From Leptospira terpstrae serovar Hualin str. LT 11-33 = ATCC 700639 (lineage in GTDB: Bacteria > Spirochaetota > Leptospiria > Leptospirales > Leptospiraceae), in NCBI RefSeq assembly GCF_000332495.1, contig NZ_AOGW02000004.1, positions 36,000 through 99,999 on the forward strand: a stretch of DNA of 64,000 nucleotides, in the 5' to 3' direction. Position 1 is the stretch's first letter. Each line of letters begins with the position of its first letter. Made by a program: the position numbers and the translations under genes. Shown piece after piece: positions 27,778-37,815 of this stretch. The notes beneath the pieces are model-generated. The model was given only the letters and a program-made list of their open reading frames with translations, was not told the DNA's origin and did no database searches.

Positions 27778-28827
27778 TTATTGTTTTAATTCTTTTTGGA
27801 TGATCTCATCGAAGTTTTCGAAAGGTAATGCTCCCGAAACAAAGATCCCATTGATAAAGAATGCAGGAGTTCCGCTCACACCTACTTTTTGTCCGTCTTG
27901 AATATCGGCATCAATCTCTGCTTTAAGACTTACTGCATTTTTCATACAAGCCTGGTATTTGTCTTTGGGGATACCCGCTTTGACAATGAGAGCATCTACA
28001 TTGGATTTTCCTAAGTTCCCGCTGTTTTCAAAAAACAGATTGAACACATCCCAATACTTTCCTTCTGTTATGGAACAATTGGCAGCCATATGAGCATACA
28101 TTGCATCTTGGTGGAAAGGAAGTGGGAAATCGCGGAAAACCCAGCGGATTTGTCCTTTGTATTTTTCGCGAAGTTTTTGGTTCACATCTTGGCTTCTTTT
28201 GCAGAATGGACATTCAAAATCAGAGAATTCTACAATGGTGATTTTTGCGTCTTTCGGACCAATGGATGGGTTATTTTTTTCTTCCACCGTAACTCTCACT
28301 GCAGCCGGTTCTTTAATCAAAAACTCAACTGGGTATTTAGTAACGATATCGCGATAAACCGTGCGGCTGTGTTCTTGTTCTTGTTGGTTTTTTAAAAAAC
28401 CTATAATTTTGTCTTTTGTCTCGTTTAAAGATTTTCCACCTAACTGAGCTTTATTGGACATATAAACATTCAATATATCTTCTTCTGATGGTTCTCTCGG
28501 AGTAAACCCTTGGGTTAATACTTCCGATGGTTTGATATTTTTGTCTTTGGCAACTAGTTCAAAGAGTTTGTCCTGAGCAAATTCACCCAGTGTGTTTTTG
28601 ATAAGACCCTTGTATTCCGATTGAAATTTAGAATAAGCAATAGGAGAAGTTTCTTTCACATCGCTAAGGTCATATTTTTTTCCGCCGATACTGACAGCAT
28701 CTTGGGTAATGTATTCCCGAACAAAAGAAGGAACACTGACGATAAAGAGAAGGGCGAAAACGAGGTTAGTCGCTAGGACGATTTTGGAGATGGGGTTTTC
28801 CATCCACTTTTTAAAAATATTTTCCAT
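27778..28827 (-). CDS. Membrane-anchored DsbA-like disulphide oxidoreductase
   Basis: About 349 residues from ATG 28827 (alternatives ATG 28848 and TTG 28863; none has a well spaced ribosome site). An N-terminal membrane segment (about residues 15-35) leads to a helical region resembling a SurA/PpiC-type linker and then to a DsbA/thioredoxin-fold domain: [14 protein letters not shown] with CxxC near residue 205, and [15 protein letters not shown] with the cis-proline near residue 320. It would form or shuffle disulphides, or transfer reductant, in the periplasm. No DsbB partner is visible. Its position ahead of mdh has no obvious functional meaning. Confidence 0.82.
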   Translation of the reverse strand: MENIFKKWMENPISKIVLATNLVFALLFIVSVPSFVREYITQDAVSIGGKKYDLSDVKETSPIAYSKFQSEYKGLIKNTLGEFAQDKLFELVAKDKNIKPSEVLTQGFTPREPSEEDILNVYMSNKAQLGGKSLNETKDKIIGFLKNQQEQEHSRTVYRDIVTKYPVEFLIKEPAAVRVTVEEKNNPSIGPKDAKITIVEFSDFECPFCKRSQDVNQKLREKYKGQIRWVFRDFPLPFHQDAMYAHMAANCSITEGKYWDVFNLFFENSGNLGKSNVDALIVKAGIPKDKYQACMKNAVSLKAEIDADIQDGQKVGVSGTPAFFINGIFVSGALPFENFDEIIQKELKQ

Positions 28828-28990
28828 CCCTGCCAGGTTCCCGGCCATAAAGCGGGCAATCAAACGGAAAAAACTGAAAAAAATAATCGTTTTTCGCTAA
28901 AGCCTACCACGAAATATCCGAAAATCTGAGTGAGGGAAAAGGATATTTTTTCTCAAGAGAGCTGATCCTGAACACGGAGGTTTGGGAAAA

Positions 28991-29308
28991 ATGAACACAA
29001 TTAATATTCAAGGAAACTCGCACGTTTCGGTCCCCCCCACGATTCCCACCCAAACTGGGAAACAATCGGAGGAAGGAAAGGAATCCCTTCCAGAAAAGTC
29101 GCTTCACTTACGTACTACCAAAAAAGTGGAGTCGGAAAACGAATCTAAGTTAAAACCAGAAGATTTGGTTTTAAAACCAACACCTGCTTCTCTGGAAGAA
29201 AAACTAAACCAAATCATTTCTCCAGAGGAAGTGAAAGACTTACTTTCATTAGTGACGCGAACTCCCCTACCGTCCCCAAAAAGTCATAAGGTAGATACGA
29301 AAAGGTAA
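28991..29308 (+). CDS. Small unknown protein
   Basis: 105 residues from ATG 28991, which has GGAGG ten bases upstream; a TTG at 28982 is an alternative but sits right behind the GGAGG. It is hydrophilic, rich in P, K, E and T, likely disordered in the first two thirds, with a short helical end (ISPEEVKDLLSLVTR). I recognise no family. It lies two bases before the next gene and its last bases contain the ribosome site for that gene, so the two are coupled. Confidence 0.5.
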   Translation: MNTINIQGNSHVSVPPTIPTQTGKQSEEGKESLPEKSLHLRTTKKVESENESKLKPEDLVLKPTPASLEEKLNQIISPEEVKDLLSLVTRTPLPSPKSHKVDTKR

Positions 29309-29310
29309 GT

Positions 29311-29949
29311 TTGTTCCTTAGCATTGCCATTCTTGACAGCTTCCTCCTAGTTCTTAGCGGAGTTTTGACCATTTCCGTTTTGGGACTAGGACTTGTTGTG
29401 TACAACCAGTTCATCCACCCAGTAATTTCTAGAAAAGAGTCAGACCGCTTTATCCCCGTCCAAACCGGAGACAAATACGATCTGGTTGTGGACGAACTTA
29501 GCCGGTTTGCTACCTTCCAAATTGGCTGTAAAACCGGGCAACTTGCTACTCGTTGTAATGCGATCTCAGAAGACCACCTGATCTTCCAATTCAAAAAAAG
29601 TCGTGATAGCGAAGACTATACGATTACGGTTTTAAAAAACGGACCCACTTTCTACAAACCACCACGTATGGAACATTATGGAAAGATGGAATCCAAAGAA
29701 AGTTTTGAATCCTATGAAATCATAGGACATCCGGCAGAATTTCGTATCTCTGATAAAATTGCAAAAGAGCGGATGGTAAACTATATTGAAGTTTCTCTCA
29801 CCTCTTCTTTTTACTTCAATAGGTCTGGAAAAGAACGAATGAAATTTACCTTTGAAGTCGGAAAAATCCAACCGGGGATCAACAGAAAGGCAAGGTTTCG
29901 CGGTGATGTTTATGGATTCGGAAAAGAAGAAGGATCAGAAGAAGACTAA
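29311..29949 (+). CDS. Unknown single-pass membrane protein
   Basis: 212 residues from TTG 29311, with AAAAGG five bases before it at the end of the preceding gene. One N-terminal membrane segment (about residues 5-30) is followed by a cytoplasmic or periplasmic domain of mixed charge with predicted strands (DEDYTITV-like region and FTFEVGKIQPGINRKARF) and a basic stretch. It has two cysteines near residues 73 and 82 but no catalytic motif that I recognise. It faces thrB, whose stop is one base away. Confidence 0.55.
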   Translation: MFLSIAILDSFLLVLSGVLTISVLGLGLVVYNQFIHPVISRKESDRFIPVQTGDKYDLVVDELSRFATFQIGCKTGQLATRCNAISEDHLIFQFKKSRDSEDYTITVLKNGPTFYKPPRMEHYGKMESKESFESYEIIGHPAEFRISDKIAKERMVNYIEVSLTSSFYFNRSGKERMKFTFEVGKIQPGINRKARFRGDVYGFGKEEGSEED

Positions 29950-29950
29950 A

Positions 29951-30904
29951 TTATTTTGTTTGGATGCGAACCCCAAGTCCATCCGGTTTAACACGTTTGA
30001 AAGAATACGCAATCTTTGCTATACCCATTATCTGCGATATTTTTTCTTCTAAATCAGCCTGTTTGCTTTTGACTGATTTTCGTTCTAAAAACACAAGTAA
30101 ACTTGGTCCAGAACCAGACAAACAATAACCAATCCCACTTTCCGTAAATGTTTCAGCCAAAGGAAATAAGGGAGAAGACTTGGGAATACGGTAGGGAGTG
30201 TGCATTTTATCTTCCAATCCTACGAGTAAGTCACCAAACTTACGTTTGTCTAAAAAATGCATCCACGCCCCAATGCGTGACAAATTAAAAATTACATCGG
30301 CTGTGGCATAGGTTTTCGGAAGTGCTTTCCTTGATTCCTCAGTGGACACATGAAACTCCGGTGTGAGAACAAAAATAGCCACAGAAGAAGGAAACTTTTT
30401 ACGAAAATAACGCAAACGCTCACCAAACGTAGAATAGGCGAAAACAAAGCCACCCAAATAGGCAGGTAACGTATTGTCAGGATGGCCTTCAAATTCTGCC
30501 AAATACTGTGTGAAGTCTGGTTCTGTTGGTAGAGTTGCCGGTTCTAAACGTTTGTGCACTTCTCTTGCCAAAGAAAGCCCTGCTACAATCGCCGAAGCAC
30601 TAGACCCAAGCCCACCTTTTAAAGGCAAAGACAAACTCATCTTACAGTGGTAAGGTGGTGGAGTTGTATTCGGTAAAAACTTTTTAAAATAGGATAAATA
30701 AGACTGATAAACCAAATCTTCTTTTTCTGAAAACGGTAATGGTTTACCGTTTTTGAGTTCTGTGATTGATTTGGTAATTTCTTTGGAAAAACTAAATTCA
30801 AATTCATTACGAAGATCAAGAGCAAGACCCATAAGGTCAAAACCAGGTCCCAAGTTGGCGGAAGTTCCGGGCACTTGGATCAAAATCTTAGGAAGGCGAA
30901 TCAT
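29951..30904 (-). CDS. thrB: Homoserine kinase
   Basis: 317 residues of the GHMP kinase family; it phosphorylates homoserine in threonine synthesis. The N-terminal VPGTSANLGPGFDLMGLAL is the typical ThrB opening, the ATP loop is LKGGLGSSASAIVAG near residue 98, and a late glycine-rich SGSGPSLLVF closes the fold. The next threonine gene, thrC, is not next to it. The gene lies 35 bases downstream of the CrtI-like gene and could be cotranscribed with it, although the two are not known to share a pathway. Confidence 0.9.
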   Translation of the reverse strand: MIRLPKILIQVPGTSANLGPGFDLMGLALDLRNEFEFSFSKEITKSITELKNGKPLPFSEKEDLVYQSYLSYFKKFLPNTTPPPYHCKMSLSLPLKGGLGSSASAIVAGLSLAREVHKRLEPATLPTEPDFTQYLAEFEGHPDNTLPAYLGGFVFAYSTFGERLRYFRKKFPSSVAIFVLTPEFHVSTEESRKALPKTYATADVIFNLSRIGAWMHFLDKRKFGDLLVGLEDKMHTPYRIPKSSPLFPLAETFTESGIGYCLSGSGPSLLVFLERKSVKSKQADLEEKISQIMGIAKIAYSFKRVKPDGLGVRIQTK

Positions 30905-30938
30905 CGTTTCGCCCAGGCTCTAAGACTGGTTTCCAAAA

Positions 30939-32459
30939 TCAACCTCTCTTTCTTGCAAAGAATTGTTCTACCACATGAAGCCCACCGAGAACCACCGCAG
31001 GAATTCCCTGGCCAGGATAGACAGTATCTCCCGTGAGAAGAAAGTCTGGATCTTCCGAACGGTTACTGATCATTCGGAAAGGATTAAAAAAATAGGAACT
31101 GGGGATCCCGCCCACTCTTCCCCATTTCCGACCAGTCCAAGTTTGCCATGTAACAGGCGTTGCAGAATGTTGGAACTGAATCTTGTCTTTTTGAAACCAA
31201 AAAAACTCCTCCTCCAAAGTTTGTAAAAGGATGGATTCTAATTCTTTCTTTTTTTTCTGATACGATCCATCACGAACCCATAACTCTGGATTTTCGATAT
31301 GAGTTGAAAGCGATAGGATCCGAATACCGTTTGGCGAACGAATGGGATCTTCGGGATGAGATAGAGAAAGGAAAATGGAATTTCCACCACCATAAGGTAA
31401 TGTTTTCTTCAGATGGATTTGATGATGTAAACATTCCGATCGGATAGATTCCTCCGAAGGATCTGTTTGGATAGCGATACCCAAAGTAAAGGCACCCCAA
31501 ATTCCTTTTTCCATTTTTTTGACTTTGGTTTTTAGTTTAGGTAGGTCTTCCGTGATTTCAGTGAGATTCCAAACGGGAAGATTCGAGACCACCACTTTAC
31601 CCAAAAAACGAAACTGTTCTCTATTTTTGGTTTGGATTTCCCAAAGATTTTTTTTTCCTCCTTCTGACTCTGCCACTTTATTAATTTGAATAACATTTTG
31701 TTTGTAAAGAATCCTTCCTCCCTTTGTTTCTATTTTCTTAAGTAGAGAATGTGAAAGCGAGACCATTCCCCCTTCTACCACATAATTTTGTAATTGTGGA
31801 TAAGTGAGTCCAGCGGCCGCCATCACAAAGGGGGCAGTTTTTGTGGTAGTTTGGTTGGTAATGAGAAGTTGTTCGTCTAAGAACCGAATCCACTCTTTGT
31901 TTTGAATAAGTCTGAAAACTTGCAGGACAAAACGTACGGACACAAAGGAAAATACAAAAGGAATCAAATCACGAAATTGAAACTGTAAAATTGTTTTTCC
32001 TAGATCAGAAAGATTTTGGAAGGGAAAAAATTTGTATCTTGCAGATAAACTCCAAAGCGAATCCGATAGGAAATAACAAAGTTTCCAAAACAATTCCATT
32101 CGGAACCCTCCGCCAAATACACGTTTCACTTCCATAATCCACTGCGAACGGTCTTTGTATCTTTCGATCGTTTTGCCATCCATATGAACCACAAGAGAAC
32201 GGTCCAAAGGGAAAACTGGGAATTGGATTTGAAATTCTTTGCAAAGTTTATCTAAAGGAAGGCCCGGTTCAAAACCAACAAGAGTTGTTGCCCCTGATTC
32301 AAATACAAAGCCATTCTTTTGGAAACTAGAAGCACATCCACCAGGAGAGGTGCCTTTTTCTAAAATCAAAACTCGTTTGCCTTTTTCAGAAAATGATAGA
32401 GCGGCACTGAGAGCGCCAAGTCCTGATCCGACAACCACCACATCCCAAATCGTATCCAT
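30939..32459 (-). CDS. Phytoene desaturase/carotenoid isomerase-like FAD oxidoreductase
   Basis: 506 residues. FAD-binding VVVGSGLGALSAALSFS lies near residue 10 and EKGTSPGGCASS is the second FAD contact. The C-terminus has GDTVYPGQGIPAVVLGG, a motif shared by CrtI phytoene desaturases, CrtISO isomerases and retinol saturases. No phytoene synthase or other carotenoid gene is in the window, so carotenoid work is only a possibility, though pigmented leptospires are known to me only vaguely. Family membership is fairly sure, substrate is not. Confidence 0.78.
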   Translation of the reverse strand: MDTIWDVVVVGSGLGALSAALSFSEKGKRVLILEKGTSPGGCASSFQKNGFVFESGATTLVGFEPGLPLDKLCKEFQIQFPVFPLDRSLVVHMDGKTIERYKDRSQWIMEVKRVFGGGFRMELFWKLCYFLSDSLWSLSARYKFFPFQNLSDLGKTILQFQFRDLIPFVFSFVSVRFVLQVFRLIQNKEWIRFLDEQLLITNQTTTKTAPFVMAAAGLTYPQLQNYVVEGGMVSLSHSLLKKIETKGGRILYKQNVIQINKVAESEGGKKNLWEIQTKNREQFRFLGKVVVSNLPVWNLTEITEDLPKLKTKVKKMEKGIWGAFTLGIAIQTDPSEESIRSECLHHQIHLKKTLPYGGGNSIFLSLSHPEDPIRSPNGIRILSLSTHIENPELWVRDGSYQKKKKELESILLQTLEEEFFWFQKDKIQFQHSATPVTWQTWTGRKWGRVGGIPSSYFFNPFRMISNRSEDPDFLLTGDTVYPGQGIPAVVLGGLHVVEQFFARKRG

Positions 32460-32512
32460 CCTCCTGTAGACAGGCTTTCTAACGAGGATGGATAAAATTT
32501 AAAAAGAACCCT

Positions 32513-33697
32513 TCATTCCGACCAAAGTTTTTTTAAATCACTGGCAATGTTCTTTTGCATCGCTTCGTTTGTTCCACCACCAATGCTAAGTAAAATGGCA
32601 TCTCTATGCAAACGTTCCACAGGATATTCCCGGCAATACCCATACCCACCTAAAACCTGAATGGCATTCCTTGAAACACGTTCCGCCATTTGAGTTGCCA
32701 CAAGTTTTGCGGATGCTGCACCAAGTGAGTTACGTACATCGGGTCCAAGTTCACTTGCCACATGATAAACGAGAGCTCGTGCCGCTTGGTAATCAGCATA
32801 AGACTCAGCAACCATCCTTTGGATTTGACCAAACTCCATCAGTTTTTTACCAAAGGCTTCTCTATGACGAATGGTATAATCACACATGATATCGATACAA
32901 CGACGAGCAATTCCAAGTGATTGAGCCGCAAGTGTTACCCTTTCAATTTCTAAATTGCGCATCATATGAGTGACAGCACCATTCTCTACGCCGAGCAAAT
33001 TCTCTTCTGGAACTTCCATATCTTCGAAAACAAGTTGAGTAGTGGGTGAAGAACGCATCCCCATTTTTTCTTCTTTTTTTCCTACCGAAAAACCTTTGTA
33101 AGACGACTCGATTACAAAGGAGGTCATCTTTTTTCCATTTTTTTCTAACTTAGTATAAAGAACAAAAACTTGTCCGATGGATCCGTTGGTAATGTATTGT
33201 TTGACACCGTTGATGATATAACGATCTCCCTTCTTCACTGCATGAGTTGTCATTCCAAGAACATCGGTTCCCGCACCAGGTTCCGTCATTCCCATACCGC
33301 CAATCCATTCCCCAGTAATTACCTTACTTAAATAACGAGCCCGCTGCGAAGGGTTAGAACTATAGAAAAAATTATTCACAAATAAAACTTCGTGAGCTAA
33401 GTAAGAAAGAGTAAACCCAGGATCAAATCTTGACATTTCTTCGTGGATGATGACAGAGGCAAGTGGATCCAGTCCATGACCTCCATCGGCCTCAGGAACA
33501 GTGATTCCAAAAATTCCAAGTTCCGAACCGAGCCGTTTGAAAAGCATCGTATTGAATGTTTCTTTTTCATCATTTTCCTTTGCTTGTTCATCCATTTCTC
33601 GTTCTGCAAATGATGCCACGGATTCTCTTAGTGCCAAATGGTCTTCTGTTGGATTGAATAAATCTAGTGATGATTTTTTTGTCGATAACGTACTCAT
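32513..33697 (-). CDS. Acyl-CoA dehydrogenase
   Basis: 394 residues from ATG 33697; the frame is open to 33790 without a family match there. It oxidises acyl-CoA to enoyl-CoA with FAD and passes electrons to EtfAB (genes at 38183-39914). The substrate/FAD loop GMTEPGAGTDVL is near residue 145. The usual medium-chain glutamate (YEGT) is replaced by GGGT, but a glutamate occurs in LEIERV near residue 255, the site used in isovaleryl- and long-chain-type enzymes, so I expect that subclass. It is alone on its strand, followed by 54 bases before the next gene. Confidence 0.92.
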   Translation of the reverse strand: MSTLSTKKSSLDLFNPTEDHLALRESVASFAEREMDEQAKENDEKETFNTMLFKRLGSELGIFGITVPEADGGHGLDPLASVIIHEEMSRFDPGFTLSYLAHEVLFVNNFFYSSNPSQRARYLSKVITGEWIGGMGMTEPGAGTDVLGMTTHAVKKGDRYIINGVKQYITNGSIGQVFVLYTKLEKNGKKMTSFVIESSYKGFSVGKKEEKMGMRSSPTTQLVFEDMEVPEENLLGVENGAVTHMMRNLEIERVTLAAQSLGIARRCIDIMCDYTIRHREAFGKKLMEFGQIQRMVAESYADYQAARALVYHVASELGPDVRNSLGAASAKLVATQMAERVSRNAIQVLGGYGYCREYPVERLHRDAILLSIGGGTNEAMQKNIASDLKKLWSE

Positions 33698-34068
33698 GCG
33701 ATAATTTTTCCGTACTTTTCCTGAGCCTGTAAACGAAAAAACCATGGCAGATTGCGACCCAAATATTGAATTCGCTACAAAAACGAACAATTTTTCATAT
33801 CTTAGAAATTCCTTGTAGAAAGAAGTTTTAATTATACACTAACGAAAGTTATTTTAGACATATGAAGTGACACAACTTACAATAAGATAAAACAAAAACT
33901 ACATCCACCAACAGAATAACTACTTACAACTAGTGATTATCCTATGAGGAAATACCTATGTAATAAAAAGTAATAATCAAATACGGGAATCGATTTACAT
34001 TTTTATCATTCTATACAAACATCACCATAACAAATGAAATATCTTTCGTCAAATCAATCGAAATTACA
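33698..34068. other. AT-rich intergenic region
   Basis: 371 bases between the divergent acyl-CoA dehydrogenase and HD-domain genes. It is strongly AT-rich and has stop codons in all frames. I see no hairpin-plus-T terminator, no tRNA and no repeat; promoters for both genes are presumably here, but none stands out. Confidence 0.6.
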
Positions 34069-35541
34069 ATGAGCACTAACGATACAAACATAGTACCCAG
34101 AGAAAAGCTCGCCAAATTTGAGTTAACTGAAGAGTCCCTAAATAGTTTCCGCAAAAATAAAAACATTCCACTTGATCTCTACAATAAAGACGGACAAATC
34201 CTAATCCATAAAAAAAGGAACCCTACAGAAGCGGATTTTGGTAAACTCCTTAAATTCGAAATGCAAGGGTTATACTTTCTTATTTCAGAATTAAAGAAAA
34301 CCAAAACCAATGGGAATGATAAGGCATTTTTAGAGCCAGGTCGCACGACTAAATTATTTGATCAGGAAAAAACCGCTCGTTTCGCCAAACAGTCACAGGC
34401 TCTGATAGAAGACCTCCGCAAAACTTCTTTCTCGTCTGACCAGGCTGTTTTTGTTCAGAACTCAGTGAACGAACTACTCACCGACTTCACAAGTAATCCC
34501 GATTTCGAACTTGGTATCTTTAATATTTTAGAAATTCTAGGTGTGGCCGGTGTTTCTGTAGAATCAGAGCTTATGACCAAACGCACTGTCGTTGCCATGG
34601 GGATGAAAGTTCGAACAAGAAAGATTGTCAACGAAGGAAAAGAAGAGTCGAATAAAAAAGACCACCTGAGTCTTATGATGGCTAGTTATTTGGCTGATGT
34701 CGGATACTCAAGACTCGACATCAAAAACAATCCAAAACTCACAAAAGAAGAGTATGCTGTTGTCCAACAACACCCTATCATCAGTTATTTGATGACCCTA
34801 CCCGCACCAGAAATTGATTCTCATGTACGCACACTTATTTTAAACCATCACAGACCTTATCGAGGGAATGGAGTGAACAACAACTTTCCAGATCCAAGAT
34901 CACTCTTTACAAAACTAATGTCTGTTCGTGATAAATACAATAAAGAAGTGGGTAAGGAAAGGATCACTCAAGATATCGAACTCCAACTCCATTTACAAGA
35001 AAACAATGTCACATCCTCTAGTTTCGAAGAAGACATTGCCATACTTTCCCTTGCAAGTGAATATGCATCACTCACTTCCAATCAACCTTGGAGACCTGCA
35101 TTCAAATCATCCACTGCATTAAAAATGATTTTAAATGATTCGTTTTTTTCTTATAGTAACAAAAACATCAGGCATCTGTTAGACTATGTTGGCAGTTCTC
35201 TCACGAACAATGAAAACATCGTCAACTTTGGTGACTTTGTCATTACAGCTTCTGTGGATTCAGAAAGACGTGCCCATTTCGATGTTTGTATTGTTCTCGA
35301 TGTTGGTCGTTACCAAACACGCCCAAAACTCCAAAGAATTTGTAGCATCAATCCTGTTTTCCAAAAGGGAAACAAATTCAAAATTGCTGACTTCGATTTG
35401 CATAGTATCAAAATTGACCGTAGAAAGGCTATTATGGACCTTGCATTACAAGCGGGAACCACCAGAGTGATTTATATCATAGACCCAGAATTAAATCCGG
35501 CATTACACGAAGCCATTTACAAAATCAACATGGCATCTTAA
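34069..35541 (+). CDS. Protein with a degenerate HD-GYP-like domain
   Basis: 490 residues, no membrane segment. Residues about 195-300 follow the HD-GYP order: MMASYLADVGYSRLD where LLHDIGK is usual, LTKEEYAVVQQHPIISYLM matching the conserved helix pair, and ILNHHRPYRGNG in place of HHExxDGxGYP. The metal-binding HD pair and the GYP triplet are both lost, while HP and HH remain, so c-di-GMP hydrolysis is unlikely and a sensor or scaffold role is more likely. Residues 1-120 and 350-490 are unassigned. It ends with a four-base tail-to-tail overlap with the cyclase. No ribosome site is obvious at ATG 34069. Confidence 0.65.
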   Translation: MSTNDTNIVPREKLAKFELTEESLNSFRKNKNIPLDLYNKDGQILIHKKRNPTEADFGKLLKFEMQGLYFLISELKKTKTNGNDKAFLEPGRTTKLFDQEKTARFAKQSQALIEDLRKTSFSSDQAVFVQNSVNELLTDFTSNPDFELGIFNILEILGVAGVSVESELMTKRTVVAMGMKVRTRKIVNEGKEESNKKDHLSLMMASYLADVGYSRLDIKNNPKLTKEEYAVVQQHPIISYLMTLPAPEIDSHVRTLILNHHRPYRGNGVNNNFPDPRSLFTKLMSVRDKYNKEVGKERITQDIELQLHLQENNVTSSSFEEDIAILSLASEYASLTSNQPWRPAFKSSTALKMILNDSFFSYSNKNIRHLLDYVGSSLTNNENIVNFGDFVITASVDSERRAHFDVCIVLDVGRYQTRPKLQRICSINPVFQKGNKFKIADFDLHSIKIDRRKAIMDLALQAGTTRVIYIIDPELNPALHEAIYKINMAS

Positions 35542-36905
35542 GCCATGTTTGGTGCATAAAGATTAATCTTTTGTTCTCTTCCAGGTAGTGTCACAGACTC
35601 TTTTTTATCCCAACCGACCGGCGAACCTGTTTCCATCCAAACTGCTTCGGAAATCAAAAATGAAACTCCTAGGTCTTTGCAAGCGGATTCAATTCGAGAG
35701 GCTGTGTTGACGGTATCACCAATCACCGTGTATTCCATCCTATCTTCCGAACCTATACTTCCGCAAAACACTTCTCCAGTATGGATCCCAATTCCAATTT
35801 TAATTTCTTTTAAACCTTCTGCGACTCGTTCTTGATTCCATTGGTCCAATTCGTTTAACATAGACTTTGCGGCAAGAACTGCATTTTTTGAATCTTCTCC
35901 TTCAGTTTCCGAAGCTGAAGGTGTTCCAAAAGTTGCCATCACGGCATCCCCAATGAATTTGTCTAAACTTCCCTTGTATTGAAATATCGCTCGCACCATA
36001 CGACGACGAAATTCTGTTAAGAAAATAGAAAGTTCTTCTGGATCCATTGGTTCCGAAAATTGAGTAAACCCGCGGATATCACTAAAGAGAACTGTTACCT
36101 TCTGTCTTTTACCCTTGGCAATCACTTCAGGTTCCGAAACAATTTCAGCTACTAAATCCGGGGAAAAATAACGTGATAATGTGATTTTTTGAGATTCTGC
36201 GGAAGCAAATTTAAGTAACATTCTTAGGCTACGAAAAATAGCATAAGAGATAGCAAAAACTAAAATAAGATAAACTGCAGGTTTTGATACAAGTGCATCG
36301 GACAGAATGATTTCATTTCCTAAAACATACTGGTGCCAATCATATCCAATCACGGAATGAGAATCAACTAACGTAAACAAGATGAAACCATAATAACTAA
36401 TCAGAAAACAAACAAAGGAAAAGTTTACGAGAGAAAATCGATATTGGAACAAACAAAGTGACAATGGAAGTAGATAAAAGACAACTAAGGGAGTTTTAAC
36501 GAGGAAGTTGGGATTTCCTTGTCCTTTCAAAATATACCAATTAAAAATAGTAATGGAGATGAGAAGGTTATCGATAAACAAACTAATGTAATCATATTTT
36601 GTTTTCCAATGTCCTTTACTTTTTTTTAAAATTTGAGAATGGACAAAAGTATTGATAAAGTAAAAGGTGATCGCAACAAAGTTGGTTAAGTAACCAAAAA
36701 CCGAATCGATATTACTCAAATTGGCTATGGCACTCGCCAAAAGAGCCACTCCAATCACATACCGAAACCGAACGGCAAATAATGCGCCCATTTGTTCTTC
36801 TTGGAATAAAAGTTCCGACATATAGCGGGGAAACTGGTCTCGGATACAGTAGACAGATCGAATGGCCTTAACAAGGGAATGGAACATAGGCAGGCATTTG
36901 ATCAT
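35538..36905 (-). CDS. Membrane-bound class III adenylate cyclase
   Basis: About 455 residues. Six or so membrane helices fill the first 230 residues; then comes a class III cyclase domain. VLFSDIRGFTQFSEP (first metal aspartate) is near residue 275, FIGDAVMATFG (second metal aspartate) near residue 325, and YTVIGDTVNTASRIE (catalytic and base-contact residues) near residue 400. The lysine in DKFIGDAV and the aspartate of GDTVN are of the type associated with ATP, so cAMP is the likelier product than cGMP. The start is uncertain: ATG 36905 or 36887. Two cNMP-binding proteins lie at 22613-24309. Confidence 0.85.
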   Translation of the reverse strand: MIKCLPMFHSLVKAIRSVYCIRDQFPRYMSELLFQEEQMGALFAVRFRYVIGVALLASAIANLSNIDSVFGYLTNFVAITFYFINTFVHSQILKKSKGHWKTKYDYISLFIDNLLISITIFNWYILKGQGNPNFLVKTPLVVFYLLPLSLCLFQYRFSLVNFSFVCFLISYYGFILFTLVDSHSVIGYDWHQYVLGNEIILSDALVSKPAVYLILVFAISYAIFRSLRMLLKFASAESQKITLSRYFSPDLVAEIVSEPEVIAKGKRQKVTVLFSDIRGFTQFSEPMDPEELSIFLTEFRRRMVRAIFQYKGSLDKFIGDAVMATFGTPSASETEGEDSKNAVLAAKSMLNELDQWNQERVAEGLKEIKIGIGIHTGEVFCGSIGSEDRMEYTVIGDTVNTASRIESACKDLGVSFLISEAVWMETGSPVGWDKKESVTLPGREQKINLYAPNMA

Positions 36906-36968
36906 GGAAAGATTTATTGGCAAGGGAATTTTCTTTTTGCCAATTTTGAAACCTTACAGTTTCAATGA

Positions 36969-37799
36969 ATGATGTTCCAAAAAGGGTTTTTGTTACCTAT
37001 CGGAAAACTAATATCCTTCCTTGCTTTGGATGTTCTCTTCTCCCTTTCTGCAAACCTTTCTTTTTTTTCCCTGTATTCGAACGAAAAAATCCGGCCTACT
37101 TTGTTTTTCTTTTATTTAAGTTCTGTTTGGGCCCTCTATTTGGCTGATCATTTATGGGACGCCTTCCGAGAAAAAGAACCTCTCTCGGAACGAGCCGCAT
37201 TTTATTTACAAAAGCGTTTGGTCATTGTTAGTTTGTTTGGGTTCTCATCGTTAGTTTCCCTAATCACTGGTCTTTCTTTTGAGTTCGTTTTTCTTTGGAA
37301 CCACCTTCCCGTTTTACTTTCCTTTGTTTTGTTTTTGGTTTTAACTGTGACCAAACGTTCCCCAGTTCCCAAAGAAATTTTGGTAGCAGGATTTTACACA
37401 TGGGGATTGCTTCTCCCCTTTCCTTTGTTTGGCGGTTTTGACCCAATGGTTTGTATTTTTTTTCTCCATGTTTTTGCCAATGTCCTTCTTACCTACAATA
37501 CTGACCGCGAATTTGACCAATCACAAGGAACCTTTACCTTAATTCAATTTGGGAAACCAAAAACGATACAAATGGCTGTGCTTTGCCTTTGGGGACTGGG
37601 GATTTCATTTCTACTATGCATTGGGATTTTTCAAAACCACTCAGGTGAATTTCTGTTGGGGATGGGGCTAACTTATCTCTGGCTTGGGGTTTGTAGTTTG
37701 CAAAGGGAAAAAGGCTACGGATTTAAGTCCCTCTGCGAACTTTCCTACCTACCGATGTTTTTACCCCAGATCTTTTTTTTCTTCTCCCTACTTCCTTAA
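36969..37799 (+). CDS. UbiA-superfamily-like membrane protein
   Basis: 276 residues, about seven or eight membrane helices. Two cytoplasmic-side acidic motifs occur where UbiA enzymes have them: LYLADHLWDAFREKEPLSE near residue 60 and NTDREFDQSQGTFTLIQFGK near residue 180, which is close to the DxxGDxxxGxxTL pattern of the second UbiA motif. I infer a distant UbiA relative that transfers a prenyl group; the substrate is unknown. The start choice (ATG 36969 or 36972) is not decided by a ribosome site. It is followed 16 bases later by a small membrane protein. Confidence 0.6.
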   Translation: MMFQKGFLLPIGKLISFLALDVLFSLSANLSFFSLYSNEKIRPTLFFFYLSSVWALYLADHLWDAFREKEPLSERAAFYLQKRLVIVSLFGFSSLVSLITGLSFEFVFLWNHLPVLLSFVLFLVLTVTKRSPVPKEILVAGFYTWGLLLPFPLFGGFDPMVCIFFLHVFANVLLTYNTDREFDQSQGTFTLIQFGKPKTIQMAVLCLWGLGISFLLCIGIFQNHSGEFLLGMGLTYLWLGVCSLQREKGYGFKSLCELSYLPMFLPQIFFFFSLLP

Positions 37800-37815
37800 A
37801 AATTAGGGTGGGTTT

